A stretch of 6,210 nt of DNA from Selenomonas sp. Its GTDB lineage: Bacteria > Bacillota_C > Negativicutes > Selenomonadales > Selenomonadaceae. Under the pieces are notes generated by a model. The model was not told the origin of the DNA and did not search any database. It saw nothing but the letters and a program-made list of their open reading frames with translations. The stretch lies in assembly GCA_017940705.1 (NCBI GenBank), contig JAGAYB010000062.1, positions 1 through 6,210 of the forward strand, given 5' to 3'. How positions within the stretch are numbered: position 1 is the stretch's first letter; each line of letters begins with the position of its first letter. The position numbers were made by a program, and so were the translations under genes. Of this stretch, positions 1-5,697 are shown in pieces.

Positions 1-664
1 CGGATTTATCCTTGCGCAGCTTCATGCCGACAGTCCAGTATTCCACCGAATCAAAGGCCTGTATCTCCTTTTCCCTGTCGCAAATCAGCTTTACCGTTAC
101 CGACTGCACGCGTCCAGCCGACAAGCCCTTGCGCACCTTGCGCCAGAGCAGCGGCGAGAGCTTATAGCCCACAATGCGGTCCAGCATACGCCGTGCCTGC
201 TGGGCATCCACCTGGTCAATATTGATATGCCGGGGATGTTTTACCGCCTCCTGAATGGCCGGTTTGGTAATCTCATTAAAGACGATACGGCAGTCTTTAT
301 CAGCATCAATCCCCAAAATAAAGGCCAGATGCCAGGCAATAGCCTCCCCCTCACGGTCAGGGTCGCTTGCCAGATAAACTTTATCGGCATTCTTGGCATC
401 CTTTTTCAGCGCCTTGATTAAATCGCCTTTACCGCGGATATTTATATATTTAGGGGCAAAATCATTGTCCACATCGATACCAAACTGGCTTTTCGGCAGG
501 TCACGCAAATGCCCCATCGAGGCCCGTACCATATATTTTTTCCCCAAATATTTTTCTATGGTTTTTGCCTTGGCTGGTGACTCCACAATTACTAAAGTCT
601 TTTTGACCTTGTTTTTGGTCTTTACCTTGGTCTTAGTGCTTGTCTTCCCTTTTTCTGCAGCCAA
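1..664 (-). CDS. topA: DNA topoisomerase I, N-terminal part (gene runs off the window)
   Basis: Type IA topoisomerase, which relaxes negatively supercoiled DNA by cutting one strand. The first 221 residues are visible. The Toprim fold begins with [20 protein letters not shown] (about 22-41), holding the conserved Glu28. The metal-binding triad follows in SDPDREGEA (Asp101, Asp103, Glu105). Later conserved blocks are [27 protein letters not shown] and SAGRVQSV (182-189). The catalytic tyrosine and any zinc-finger C-terminus lie outside the window. The start is read as TTG at 664-662 because AGAGGGAG sits seven bases upstream and no in-frame ATG precedes the Toprim motif. This gives a lysine- and threonine-rich leader of about 21 residues. 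The gene follows the dprA stop by four bases and its ribosome binding site lies inside the dprA end, so translational coupling is likely. Identity is very secure; the start is fairly secure. Confidence 0.97.
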   Translation of the reverse strand, partial: MAAEKGKTSTKTKVKTKNKVKKTLVIVESPAKAKTIEKYLGKKYMVRASMGHLRDLPKSQFGIDVDNDFAPKYINIRGKGDLIKALKKDAKNADKVYLASDPDREGEAIAWHLAFILGIDADKDCRIVFNEITKPAIQEAVKHPRHINIDQVDAQQARRMLDRIVGYKLSPLLWRKVRKGLSAGRVQSVTVKLICDREKEIQAFDSVEYWTVGMKLRKDKS

Positions 665-668
665 AACT

Positions 669-1763
669 TCACTCCCTCTCAGCACGTCTAAAGCCGTGCA
701 TTTCGTTTTCTATCACAATCCCCTTAAGCTCCATGGACAGAAGCCAATAGGATAAATTTGCTATTTCACCATCCGGCATGCTCATGATGATTTCATCCAT
801 GGTCAGCGGATGCTCAAAGGACAGCACCTGATAAATCTGCCATTCCTCCGGCAGGAGCTTCAGGCTCTTTTTAACCGGCGCTGCTGTAATCTGAAATTCC
901 TCCAGCACATCAGCCGGTGTCAGCACCAGCTTTGCCCCCTGCTGAATAAGCCGGTTGCAGCCGGTACATCCCGGCGCGTAAATGCTACCGGGAATGGCAT
1001 AGACATCCCGTCCTGCCGCCAGCGCCATTTCCGCCGTGATAAGCGAACCGGATTTGGCAGCCGCCTCCACCACCAGCGTCCCTTCAGACAGTCCGCTGAT
1101 AATGCGGTTACGGGCAGGAAAATACGCAGGCAGAGGATTTGTGCCCGGCTCGTACTCAGAGATAACAGCGCCGCTTTCGGCTATCTCCTCTAAAAGATGC
1201 CGGTTTTCAAAGGGATAAGCCACATCTACGCCACAGCCCAGCACCGCTACAGTGCGGCCTGCCTTGAGCGCTCCCCGATGGGAAAAGGTGTCTATCCCCC
1301 GGGCGGCGCCGCTTACCACCGTAATGCCCTGAGCGGCAATTTTTTCCGCAAACTCCAGGGCGGCGGCCTCACCGTAGCCGGAATACTTTCTGGAGCCTAC
1401 CATCGCCACACGCCGGGCATCCGCTTCCAAAGTACCGCGATAGTAGAGCAGTACAGGCGGCGCATAAATTTCACGCAGGACTTGCGGATAGTTTTCTTCC
1501 ATTAAAGATACGACGCTTATCTGCCGTTTCTCACAGGTCTCCGCCAGCGCCTCTGCCTCTGCCTCATGCTGACGGCAGAAATCGGCCAGCCGCTGTGCCA
1601 ACGAATACGGCAGCCTGCCCATGGCAGCCAGTTCATCACCGCCTGCCTGCCAAAGCCTGTCCACGTCCTGACATTCTTCCAGCAGCTGCCCCATATAACG
1701 GCAGCCAATCCCCGGACACCGCAGCATTACTGCCAGCCTGAAATTTGCTTCTTCCATTGCCAT
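669..1763 (-). CDS. dprA: DNA processing protein DprA (Smf)
   Basis: DprA binds incoming single-stranded DNA and loads RecA during natural transformation; the family is also widespread in bacteria not known to be competent. The protein is about 364 residues. A short helical N-terminal region with a PGIG turn (near 17-20) comes first. The central Rossmann-like DNA-binding domain is marked by [53 protein letters not shown] and [18 protein letters not shown]-terminal winged-helix-like segment ([12 protein letters not shown] onwards) completes it. The usual SGLARGID motif reads SGAARGID here. The start is uncertain among three in-frame ATGs (1769, 1763, 1757). I chose 1763 because TTTAGGA lies about six bases upstream; a further upstream TTG at 1796 has no ribosome binding site. 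It is the first gene after a strong terminator and is probably co-transcribed with topA. Confidence 0.96.
   Translation of the reverse strand: MAMEEANFRLAVMLRCPGIGCRYMGQLLEECQDVDRLWQAGGDELAAMGRLPYSLAQRLADFCRQHEAEAEALAETCEKRQISVVSLMEENYPQVLREIYAPPVLLYYRGTLEADARRVAMVGSRKYSGYGEAAALEFAEKIAAQGITVVSGAARGIDTFSHRGALKAGRTVAVLGCGVDVAYPFENRHLLEEIAESGAVISEYEPGTNPLPAYFPARNRIISGLSEGTLVVEAAAKSGSLITAEMALAAGRDVYAIPGSIYAPGCTGCNRLIQQGAKLVLTPADVLEEFQITAAPVKKSLKLLPEEWQIYQVLSFEHPLTMDEIIMSMPDGEIANLSYWLLSMELKGIVIENEMHGFRRAERE
672..679 (-). promoter_or_regulatory. Ribosome binding site that fixes the TTG start of topA
   Basis: On the minus strand this reads AGAGGGAG and ends seven bases before TTG (664-662). It overlaps the last codons of dprA. 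A nearby GTG (672-670) is in another frame and cannot serve topA. Known spacing preferences support TTG as the start; this is inferred, not measured. Confidence 0.75.
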
Positions 1764-1778
1764 CGCCATCCTAAAGTC

Positions 1779-1807
1779 TGTATAACACAATAACAAATAT
1801 TTACCAA
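1779..1807 (-). promoter_or_regulatory. Possible sigma-A promoter for dprA-topA
   Basis: Minus strand: TTGGTA (1807-1802), a 17-base spacer, then TATACA (1784-1779) preceded by TGT, an extended -10 pattern. The position after a terminator and before dprA is right. Against it, a start point about seven bases downstream would fall around 1772, almost on the first ATG, leaving a nearly leaderless message. No better candidate was seen in 1808-1890. Confidence 0.35.
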
Positions 1808-1890
1808 TTATGCAACTCTTTACAGATAATTTACATGAATCCCACCCCCATAATATGTTCCACCCAAACCGTATTTTTTCCTCTTATGAC

Positions 1891-1923
1891 ATAAAAACAG
1901 AGCCACTTTGCAGTGACTCTGTT
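1891..1923 (-). terminator. Intrinsic terminator ending the nfeD-floA-orf unit
   Basis: On the minus strand AACAGAGTCACT pairs with AGTGGCTCTGTT, a 12-bp stem with one G-U wobble. It is closed by a GCAA (GNRA) tetraloop and followed by a T-rich run (TTTTTAT). It starts four bases after the TAA of the preceding gene and separates it from dprA. The plus-strand reading has only a weak T stretch, so it works mainly for minus-strand transcripts. Confidence 0.92.
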
Positions 1924-1927
1924 TCAT

Positions 1928-2368
1928 TTACCTGATTCTTCTATAAGCCCGGGGCTTGGCGAGAATTTCCGACCAGACGATGGCCTGCTGTATTTCGTTC
2001 AGCCCCGGCATTACCGCAGCCGCAGCTTCCTTGTCAGCCTTACGCTGCTGCGCTTCTTCTGCCCGACGCTGCTCACGCCTGCGTTTTTCCCGGAGCATTT
2101 CCTGATACTTCTCCTGTTGGGCGATTATCTCCGCCTCAGCCTGAACCTGCGAAACAGTTTCCAGCTCCGGCAGCGAGGGTGCACCCTTCAGCTCGGGAAT
2201 CTCCAGCTTTGCCCTCTCAAGCCGGTCTGCGTCAGGCGCGGAAATATCCGGCACGGGACGCCGTCCCGGGTTCGGCACACGCCGTTTGGGTACAGGTTTC
2301 TTCTTGCCAGTCCTGTCGGATATAATCGCAAAAATCACAAAGAGAATTATAGCCCAAAAGGAATCCAT
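1928..2368 (-). CDS. Unrecognised single-pass membrane protein with charged coiled coil, third gene of the nfeD-floA unit
   Basis: I do not recognise this 146-residue protein. Residues 3-17 (SFWAIILFVIFAIIS) form one hydrophobic segment, followed by a basic proline-rich stretch (about 20-40, with KKKPVPKRR). That order suggests an N-terminal anchor with a cytoplasmic body. A linker (about 41-70) leads into a strongly charged helix rich in Glu, Arg, Gln and Ala (about 73-118), a likely coiled coil. The last 25 residues are different and contain the block IVWSEILAKPRAYRR. I recall similar EIL-x-x-PRA tails on uncharacterised Firmicutes proteins, but this is unverified. The ATG has AAGGGGG seven bases upstream and starts 15 bases after the floA stop. 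A strong terminator follows. A FloA-associated membrane role is suggested by context only. Confidence 0.8.
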   Translation of the reverse strand: MDSFWAIILFVIFAIISDRTGKKKPVPKRRVPNPGRRPVPDISAPDADRLERAKLEIPELKGAPSLPELETVSQVQAEAEIIAQQEKYQEMLREKRRREQRRAEEAQQRKADKEAAAAVMPGLNEIQQAIVWSEILAKPRAYRRIR

Positions 2369-2383
2369 GGGTATTCCCCCTTA

Positions 2384-3388
2384 TCAGCCCTTAACCGGTG
2401 CGCTGGGAGCCTGCAGCTTGCCGCCACTGTTCCCGGTGCTGATGGCATTGCGCATATCCGTATCAGCCTGTACATTATTGAGATTGTAATAATCCATTAC
2501 TCCCAGCTTGCCTTCACGCAAAGCCTGTGCCATAGCATGAGGAACTTCTGCCTGAGCTTCCACGACCTTGGCTTCCATTTCCTGCGTATAGGCCTTCATT
2601 TCCTGTTCCTTGGCCACAGCCATAGCGCGGCGTTCTTCGGCCTTGGCCTGGGCAATGCGCTTGTCGGCTTCGGCCTGGTCGGTCTGCAGTTCTGCACCGA
2701 TGTTGCGGCCCACGTCCACGTCGGCAATATCAATGGACAGGATTTCAAAAGCCGTCCCGGCATCAAGCCCCTTGCCCAATACCGTTTTGGAAATATCATC
2801 GGGATTAGCCAGCACATCATTATGGCTTTCCGAAGAACCCACCGTCGTGACAATGCCTTCGCCGACACGGGCGATAATCGTCGGCTCACCGGCGCCGCCC
2901 ACCAGACGGTCAATGTTGGCGCGCACCGTCACCCGGGCCTTGATTTTCAGCTCAATGCCGTTTTTGGCTACGGCTGAAACAACCGGGGTCTCAATGACCT
3001 TCGGATTGACGCTCATCTGCACGGCTTCCAGCACATCACGGCCAGCCAAGTCAATGGCTGCCGACCGCTCAAAGGGCAGAGGAATCTGAGCGCGATGCGC
3101 CGCGATAAGGGCATCCACGACCTTATCCACGTTACCGCCGGCCAGATAATGTGCCTCCAGCTGATTTACCGCCACATCAAGACCTGCCTTATTGGCCTTT
3201 ATCAGCGGCAGGATAATCTTATTAGGCGGCACACGGCGCATCCGCATACCTACCAAAGTCATAATGCCCACATGCACATTGGCCGCCAGAGCCGAAATCC
3301 ACAGCCCTATGGGAACAAAATGCAAAAAAATCATTACAAAGGCAATTAACAATACCAGTAAAAAGCCGGAACCAATCAAACCACTCAT
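2384..3388 (-). CDS. floA: Flotillin-like protein FloA (YqfA family)
   Basis: FloA is a membrane-inserted scaffold that oligomerises in fluid membrane microdomains; in Bacillus it affects membrane fluidity, secretion and cell-wall processes. The 334 residues follow the family layout and usual length (about 330). An N-terminal hydrophobic hairpin comes first (about 3-45, ending near [14 protein letters not shown]). Next is a PHB/SPFH-type domain with [39 protein letters not shown] and [18 protein letters not shown] Glu/Ala-rich coiled coil follows ([20 protein letters not shown] and beyond), then a flexible Gly/Ser/Pro tail. I chose ATG at 3388, ten bases after AAGGAGG; an in-frame GTG at 3394 (spacing four) would add two residues. 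The ribosome binding site overlaps the nfeD stop codon, which argues for coupled translation. Identity rests on near-verbatim recall of the B. subtilis FloA core motifs. Confidence 0.97.
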   Translation of the reverse strand: MSGLIGSGFLLVLLIAFVMIFLHFVPIGLWISALAANVHVGIMTLVGMRMRRVPPNKIILPLIKANKAGLDVAVNQLEAHYLAGGNVDKVVDALIAAHRAQIPLPFERSAAIDLAGRDVLEAVQMSVNPKVIETPVVSAVAKNGIELKIKARVTVRANIDRLVGGAGEPTIIARVGEGIVTTVGSSESHNDVLANPDDISKTVLGKGLDAGTAFEILSIDIADVDVGRNIGAELQTDQAEADKRIAQAKAEERRAMAVAKEQEMKAYTQEMEAKVVEAQAEVPHAMAQALREGKLGVMDYYNLNNVQADTDMRNAISTGNSGGKLQAPSAPVKG

Positions 3389-3403
3389 AAGCACAAAACC
3401 TCC

Positions 3404-4036
3404 TTAAACCTGTCTTACTACCACACGATTGCCCTCAACAGCCACTACCTGCACCTGCTGCCCTTTAGCGATAAAGGCTCCTTCAGAAACTACATCCACA
3501 GGCTTGCCGTTTAGTCGCACACTGCCGGCCGGACGTAATTCTGTCAGCACTTCCCCGGTAGCCCCCAGCAGGGATTCACGGGGCTCTGCACTGACATAGC
3601 CGCGCTCGGAACGGCTTTCATCCTTTAAAACGACCTTGTTCCATAATTTGCTGGATGGCAGCCGCTTCACAATCAGCGCAAACATCACAATAGCCGCCGC
3701 AAAGGAAATGAGCATGGCATACAAAGCCTGAATATCACCGCCCAGAGCCAGCACCACGCTGTAAAGCATAGCCGCCACTCCCAGACCTGCCAGCAGGCCC
3801 ACCGTAGGCAGCAGCATTTCCACGATAATACACATAATGCCGCCCATAAAAATGGCAATCTGATATAAGGAAACAAGCCCCTTCACATACTGACTGCCCC
3901 AGAATACCCCGGCAGCAACCAGCCCCAAAAGTATTCCTGCTCCCATGCCGCCGGTTTTAATCTCCACCATCACGGCCAAAAACATAATCGCCAGCAGAAG
4001 CATCTGCAACACAGGCATACCTATTGCTATATCCAT
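3404..4036 (-). CDS. Short-form NfeD-like membrane protein with C-terminal OB fold
   Basis: NfeD-family proteins are the usual genomic partners of flotillin/SPFH proteins and are thought to act with them in membrane microdomains. The 210 residues hold about five hydrophobic segments (roughly 7-24, 31-46, 58-76, 79-98, 104-124). A charged linker (125-150) follows, then a soluble beta-rich OB-fold domain (about 155-210: LLGATGEVLTELRPAGSVRL, then GAFIAKGQQVQVVAVEGNRV). The ClpP-like serine protease domain of long NfeD proteins is absent, so this is the truncated, non-proteolytic class. The membrane part contains two similar blocks, VEIKTGGMGAG (24-34) and VEMLLPTVGLLAG (72-84). The ATG at 4036 has AAGGGGG seven bases upstream. 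It is the first gene of a tight set with floA and the 146-residue protein, and sits next to the 73-bp array. Confidence 0.93.
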   Translation of the reverse strand: MDIAIGMPVLQMLLLAIMFLAVMVEIKTGGMGAGILLGLVAAGVFWGSQYVKGLVSLYQIAIFMGGIMCIIVEMLLPTVGLLAGLGVAAMLYSVVLALGGDIQALYAMLISFAAAIVMFALIVKRLPSSKLWNKVVLKDESRSERGYVSAEPRESLLGATGEVLTELRPAGSVRLNGKPVDVVSEGAFIAKGQQVQVVAVEGNRVVVRQV

Positions 4037-4107
4037 AACTTCACCCCCTTGACGTTATTCCACACATTACCCCCAAAATCCTGCCCTGCACAGCAAAGCA
4101 GTTATCC

Positions 4108-4399
4108 CAGCGAAGCAGCAGCATCACACTAAGCCCATGATACTGGTGATGTTTTTTCGCAGCGTTTGACGCTTGCGTTTCAGCGAAACAACAGCATCGC
4201 ACTAAGCCCATAAGGTTGGTGGTGTTTTTTTGCGGCGTTTAACGCTTGCGTTTCAGCGAAGCAACAGCATCGCACTAAGCCCATGAGGCTGGTGATGTTT
4301 TTTCGTAGCGTTTGACGCTTGCGTCTCAGCGAAGCAACAGCATCGCACTAAGCCCATAAGGCTGGTGATGTTTTTGCGCAGCGTTTGACGCTTGCGTCT
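4108..4399. repeat. Four tandem copies of a 73-bp structured repeat
   Basis: Copies lie at 4108-4180, 4181-4253, 4254-4326 and 4327-4399. Each begins CAGCGAA and ends CTTGCGTYT. All four are exactly 73 bases with substitutions only. By hand count copies 3 and 4 differ at three positions, copies 2 and 3 at about nine, and copies 1 and 4 at about eight. Each unit carries two potential hairpins. The first is an imperfect one: CATCGC...GTGATG outside, with AGCC...GGCT inside in copies 3 and 4, followed on the plus strand by a run of five to seven T. The second is compact: AGCGT, TTG, ACGCT. A fifth start (CAGCGAAG) at 4400 breaks off after eight bases. The family is not one I recognise. Confidence 0.93.
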
Positions 4400-4432
4400 C
4401 AGCGAAGAAAAAATATTGCCAGCCTTATGGGC
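4352..4432 (+). repeat. Large inverted repeat closing the 73-bp array
   Basis: The left arm (4352-4375) is the hairpin core and T-run of the fourth unit. The right arm (4409-4432) is an inverted, diverged copy of the same segment. The outer 14 bases, GCCCATAAGGCTGG against CCAGCCTTATGGGC, pair perfectly. Read as plus-strand RNA all 24 pairs form, three of them G-U wobbles. As minus-strand RNA those three become A-C mismatches. The 33-base loop contains the compact AGCGT/ACGCT hairpin of the unit (4380-4392). On the minus strand the right arm is a weak stem (GCC/GGC) shortly followed by six T, which may serve as a poor terminator after yqeY. Confidence 0.8.
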
Positions 4433-4451
4433 GTCTTATTCACCAACGCAC

Positions 4452-4895
4452 TTACTGCAAGAAACTCTTGACGATGGTGTTGACCATTTTCCCATCAGCA
4501 CGCCCCTTAACCTTCGGCATCAGCACGCCCATAACCTTGCCCATATCTTTCGGCGTTGCCGCCCCGGTCTGCTCCACAGCAGCTTTCACCAGCTCGCGCA
4601 CCTCATCTTCCGACAGCTGCGCCGGCAGATAGGGCAGCAGGACATCAATCTCGCCCTGCGTCTTGGCTACCAAATCATCACGGTTGCCCTTTTGGAATTC
4701 TTCCATAGAATCGCGGCGCATTTTTACTTCCTTGCTGATAACGGCAATTACATCATCGTCACTCAGCTCCTTCTGCCCGTCGATTTCCTGCTGGCGGATA
4801 GCGCCGCGCACCATGCGGATAACAGCCAGACGCTCCTTTTCATGATTCTTCATTGCCTCTTTCATATCAGCGGTCAGTTGTTCTTTCAATGCCAT
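4452..4895 (-). CDS. yqeY: YqeY family (GatB/YqeY domain) protein
   Basis: This is a small all-helical protein of 147 residues, the usual family length. It is related to the C-terminal domain of GatB, the amidotransferase subunit that handles misacylated tRNA; a tRNA-related role is inferred for the family but the precise function is not established. Recognisable blocks are LKEQLTADMKEAMKN (3-17), ERLAVIRMVRGAIRQQEID (20-38), LPYLPAQLSEDEV and GKVMGVLMPKVKGRADGK near the C-terminus. I placed the start at ATG 4895, nine bases after AGGAGG. An in-frame ATG at 4904 directly abuts that AGGAGG and would be poorly used; an open frame extends further up but enters the rpsU terminator. It is the gene after rpsU, a common pairing in Firmicutes as I recall. 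No promoter fits between the terminator and this start. Confidence 0.95.
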   Translation of the reverse strand: MALKEQLTADMKEAMKNHEKERLAVIRMVRGAIRQQEIDGQKELSDDDVIAVISKEVKMRRDSMEEFQKGNRDDLVAKTQGEIDVLLPYLPAQLSEDEVRELVKAAVEQTGAATPKDMGKVMGVLMPKVKGRADGKMVNTIVKSFLQ

Positions 4896-4926
4896 AATAT
4901 TCATCCTCCTGCACTTTCCTTCATAT

Positions 4927-4969
4927 AGAAAAAGAGACACCTGAAAATCTTGCGACTTGCAGATGTCTC
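4927..4969 (-). terminator. Intrinsic terminator between rpsU and yqeY
   Basis: On the minus strand GAGACATCTG (4969-4960) pairs with CAGGTGTCTC (4943-4934), ten base pairs with one G-U wobble. The loop is 16 bases and the stem is followed by TTTTTCT. It begins eight bases after the rpsU stop and ends about 30 bases before the yqeY ATG. The long loop suggests moderate rather than complete termination, which would give more S21 message than YqeY message. Confidence 0.85.
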
Positions 4970-4976
4970 ACGCAAA

Positions 4977-5156
4977 TTATCTGAACTTGCGCTTACGAGC
5001 TGCCTCAGATTTCTTCTTGCGGCGAACGCTCGGTTTCTCGTAATGTTCACGTTTTCTCACTTCAGCCAGAGTACCAGCCTTCTGGGACATACGCTTGAAG
5101 CGGCGGAGAGCACTATCGATTGATTCGTTTTTACCAACTTTAATTTCGTTTGCCAT
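4977..5156 (-). CDS. rpsU: Small ribosomal subunit protein bS21
   Basis: S21 is a small basic protein of the 30S subunit, near the anti-Shine-Dalgarno region of 16S rRNA, that assists initiation. The complete gene encodes 59 residues, normal for the family. It starts [20 protein letters not shown], continues with [20 protein letters not shown] and ends in a very basic tail ([19 protein letters not shown]). The ATG at 5156 is preceded by GGAGGGGGGG with an eight-base gap, an unusually G-rich binding site. A consensus sigma-A promoter lies upstream and an intrinsic terminator downstream, so it can form its own short, abundant transcript. CTCC upstream (about 5184-5187) could pair with the GGAG of the binding site in a four-bp stem, too weak to call regulation. 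Confidence 0.98.
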   Translation of the reverse strand: MANEIKVGKNESIDSALRRFKRMSQKAGTLAEVRKREHYEKPSVRRKKKSEAARKRKFR

Positions 5157-5215
5157 CTATTTTTCCCCCCCTCCACTTAACATGGGAGTTTGTGTTTTCA
5201 TAACTACACCACGCT

Positions 5216-5245
5216 ATTATACTATAATCGGGCGAAGCATGTCAA
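5216..5245 (-). promoter_or_regulatory. Consensus sigma-A promoter for rpsU
   Basis: On the minus strand TTGACA (5245-5240) is followed by an 18-base spacer and TATAAT (5221-5216). Both hexamers match the consensus perfectly. The expected start point is near 5209, giving an untranslated leader of roughly 50 bases before rpsU. The site lies in the gap after the HIT gene stop, so rpsU does not depend on the upstream mtaB-HIT transcript. Confidence 0.93.
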
Positions 5246-5265
5246 CACAAATCCACATAACTCGC

Positions 5266-5613
5266 TTAGCCGGGGGGCCATTGCATGGAGCGACCGCCCA
5301 GAAGGTGGAAATGCAGATGTTTGACCGTCTGACCGCCTTCTGCGCCAGTATTTGCTACCACACGGAAACCGGATTCATCAACGCCCAGTTCACGAGCCAG
5401 CTGCGGAATGACATCCACCATAATGTGCGCTGCCAGTTCCTTGTCCTCAGCCTTGAGCGCAGCCAGACTGTCCACATGCTTCTTCGGAATAATCAGCACA
5501 TGCACCGGAGCCTGCGGCTCTAAGTCCTTAAAGGCTGCCACCTGCTCATCTTCGTACACCATTGTGGACGGAATCTCCTTTTGTGCAATCTTGCAAAAAA
5601 TACAATCTGCCAT
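5266..5613 (-). CDS. HIT (histidine triad) family nucleotide-binding hydrolase, HINT branch
   Basis: HINT-type proteins are small cytoplasmic dimeric hydrolases acting on purine nucleoside phosphoramidates and related adenylylated compounds; the physiological substrate is usually unknown. The 115-residue protein has the expected length. It opens with MADCIFCKIAQKEIPS, where Cys4 and Cys7 match the CxxC-like pair common in the branch. The core strand PVHVLIIPKKHV (36-47) follows, then the signature triad HLHFHLLGG with His99, His101 and His103; the middle one is the family's nucleophile. The tail GRSMQWPPG is typical of HINT proteins. AAAGGAGG lies eight bases before ATG 5613 and five before an adjacent ATG at 5616, which would add one methionine. 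It sits 81-84 bases after mtaB, with no clear terminator or promoter between, so co-transcription is likely. Confidence 0.96.
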   Translation of the reverse strand: MADCIFCKIAQKEIPSTMVYEDEQVAAFKDLEPQAPVHVLIIPKKHVDSLAALKAEDKELAAHIMVDVIPQLARELGVDESGFRVVANTGAEGGQTVKHLHFHLLGGRSMQWPPG

Positions 5614-5697
5614 CATTTACACCTCCTTTGCCAATCACATACGGTATATTATTCGACTTTTATTACAAAATACCTGCTTTTAACGAAAATTTATCTG

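Larger units (their letters stand above)
4037..4451. other. 415-base gene-free interval between yqeY and nfeD
   Basis: No coding region is supported here. The open frames crossing it are shadows: the 73-base repeat period is not a multiple of three, so each successive copy is read in a different frame. The interval holds the tandem array (4108-4399), its inverted terminal copy (about 4408-4432) and the nfeD leader. I looked for a minus-strand nfeD promoter in 4040-4107 and found only weak matches (TGTGCA, 17 bases, TAATGT, three of six each). The nfeD promoter may therefore be weak, activator-dependent, inside the array, or transcription may continue from yqeY. Confidence 0.7.

Noticed and set aside
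1913..2977. Long plus-strand open frame (354 codons)
   Set aside because: It lies opposite floA and the 146-residue gene and starts inside the terminator, with no plausible binding site. The minus-strand products are recognisable or have good signals, so this is a shadow.
4040..4107. Promoter for nfeD (TGTGCA, 17 bases, TAATGT on the minus strand)
   Set aside because: Only three of six matches in each hexamer; not good enough to annotate.
4094..4112. DnaA box or replication origin hint near TTATCCCAG
   Set aside because: The match to TTATCCACA is poor, it is single, and there is no dnaA or dnaN nearby.
4108..4432. CRISPR array
   Set aside because: The units are contiguous with no variable spacers, 73 bases long, and no cas gene is present.
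4108..4432. Integron attC sites or gene-cassette array
   Set aside because: Unit length and hairpins invite the idea, but no matching R'/R'' core sites, no cassette genes and no integrase are visible.
4392..4928. Plus-strand open frame of 178 codons over yqeY
   Set aside because: It is antisense to the clearly identified yqeY, starts in the repeat array, and its product shows no recognisable family.
5095..5523. Plus-strand open frame over rpsU and the HIT gene
   Set aside because: It crosses the rpsU promoter and two conserved minus-strand genes; a shadow frame.
5617..5697. Promoter or terminator between mtaB and the HIT gene
   Set aside because: AT-rich sequence contains -10-like strings (TAATAT), but no -35 at suitable spacing and no stable stem with a T-run.
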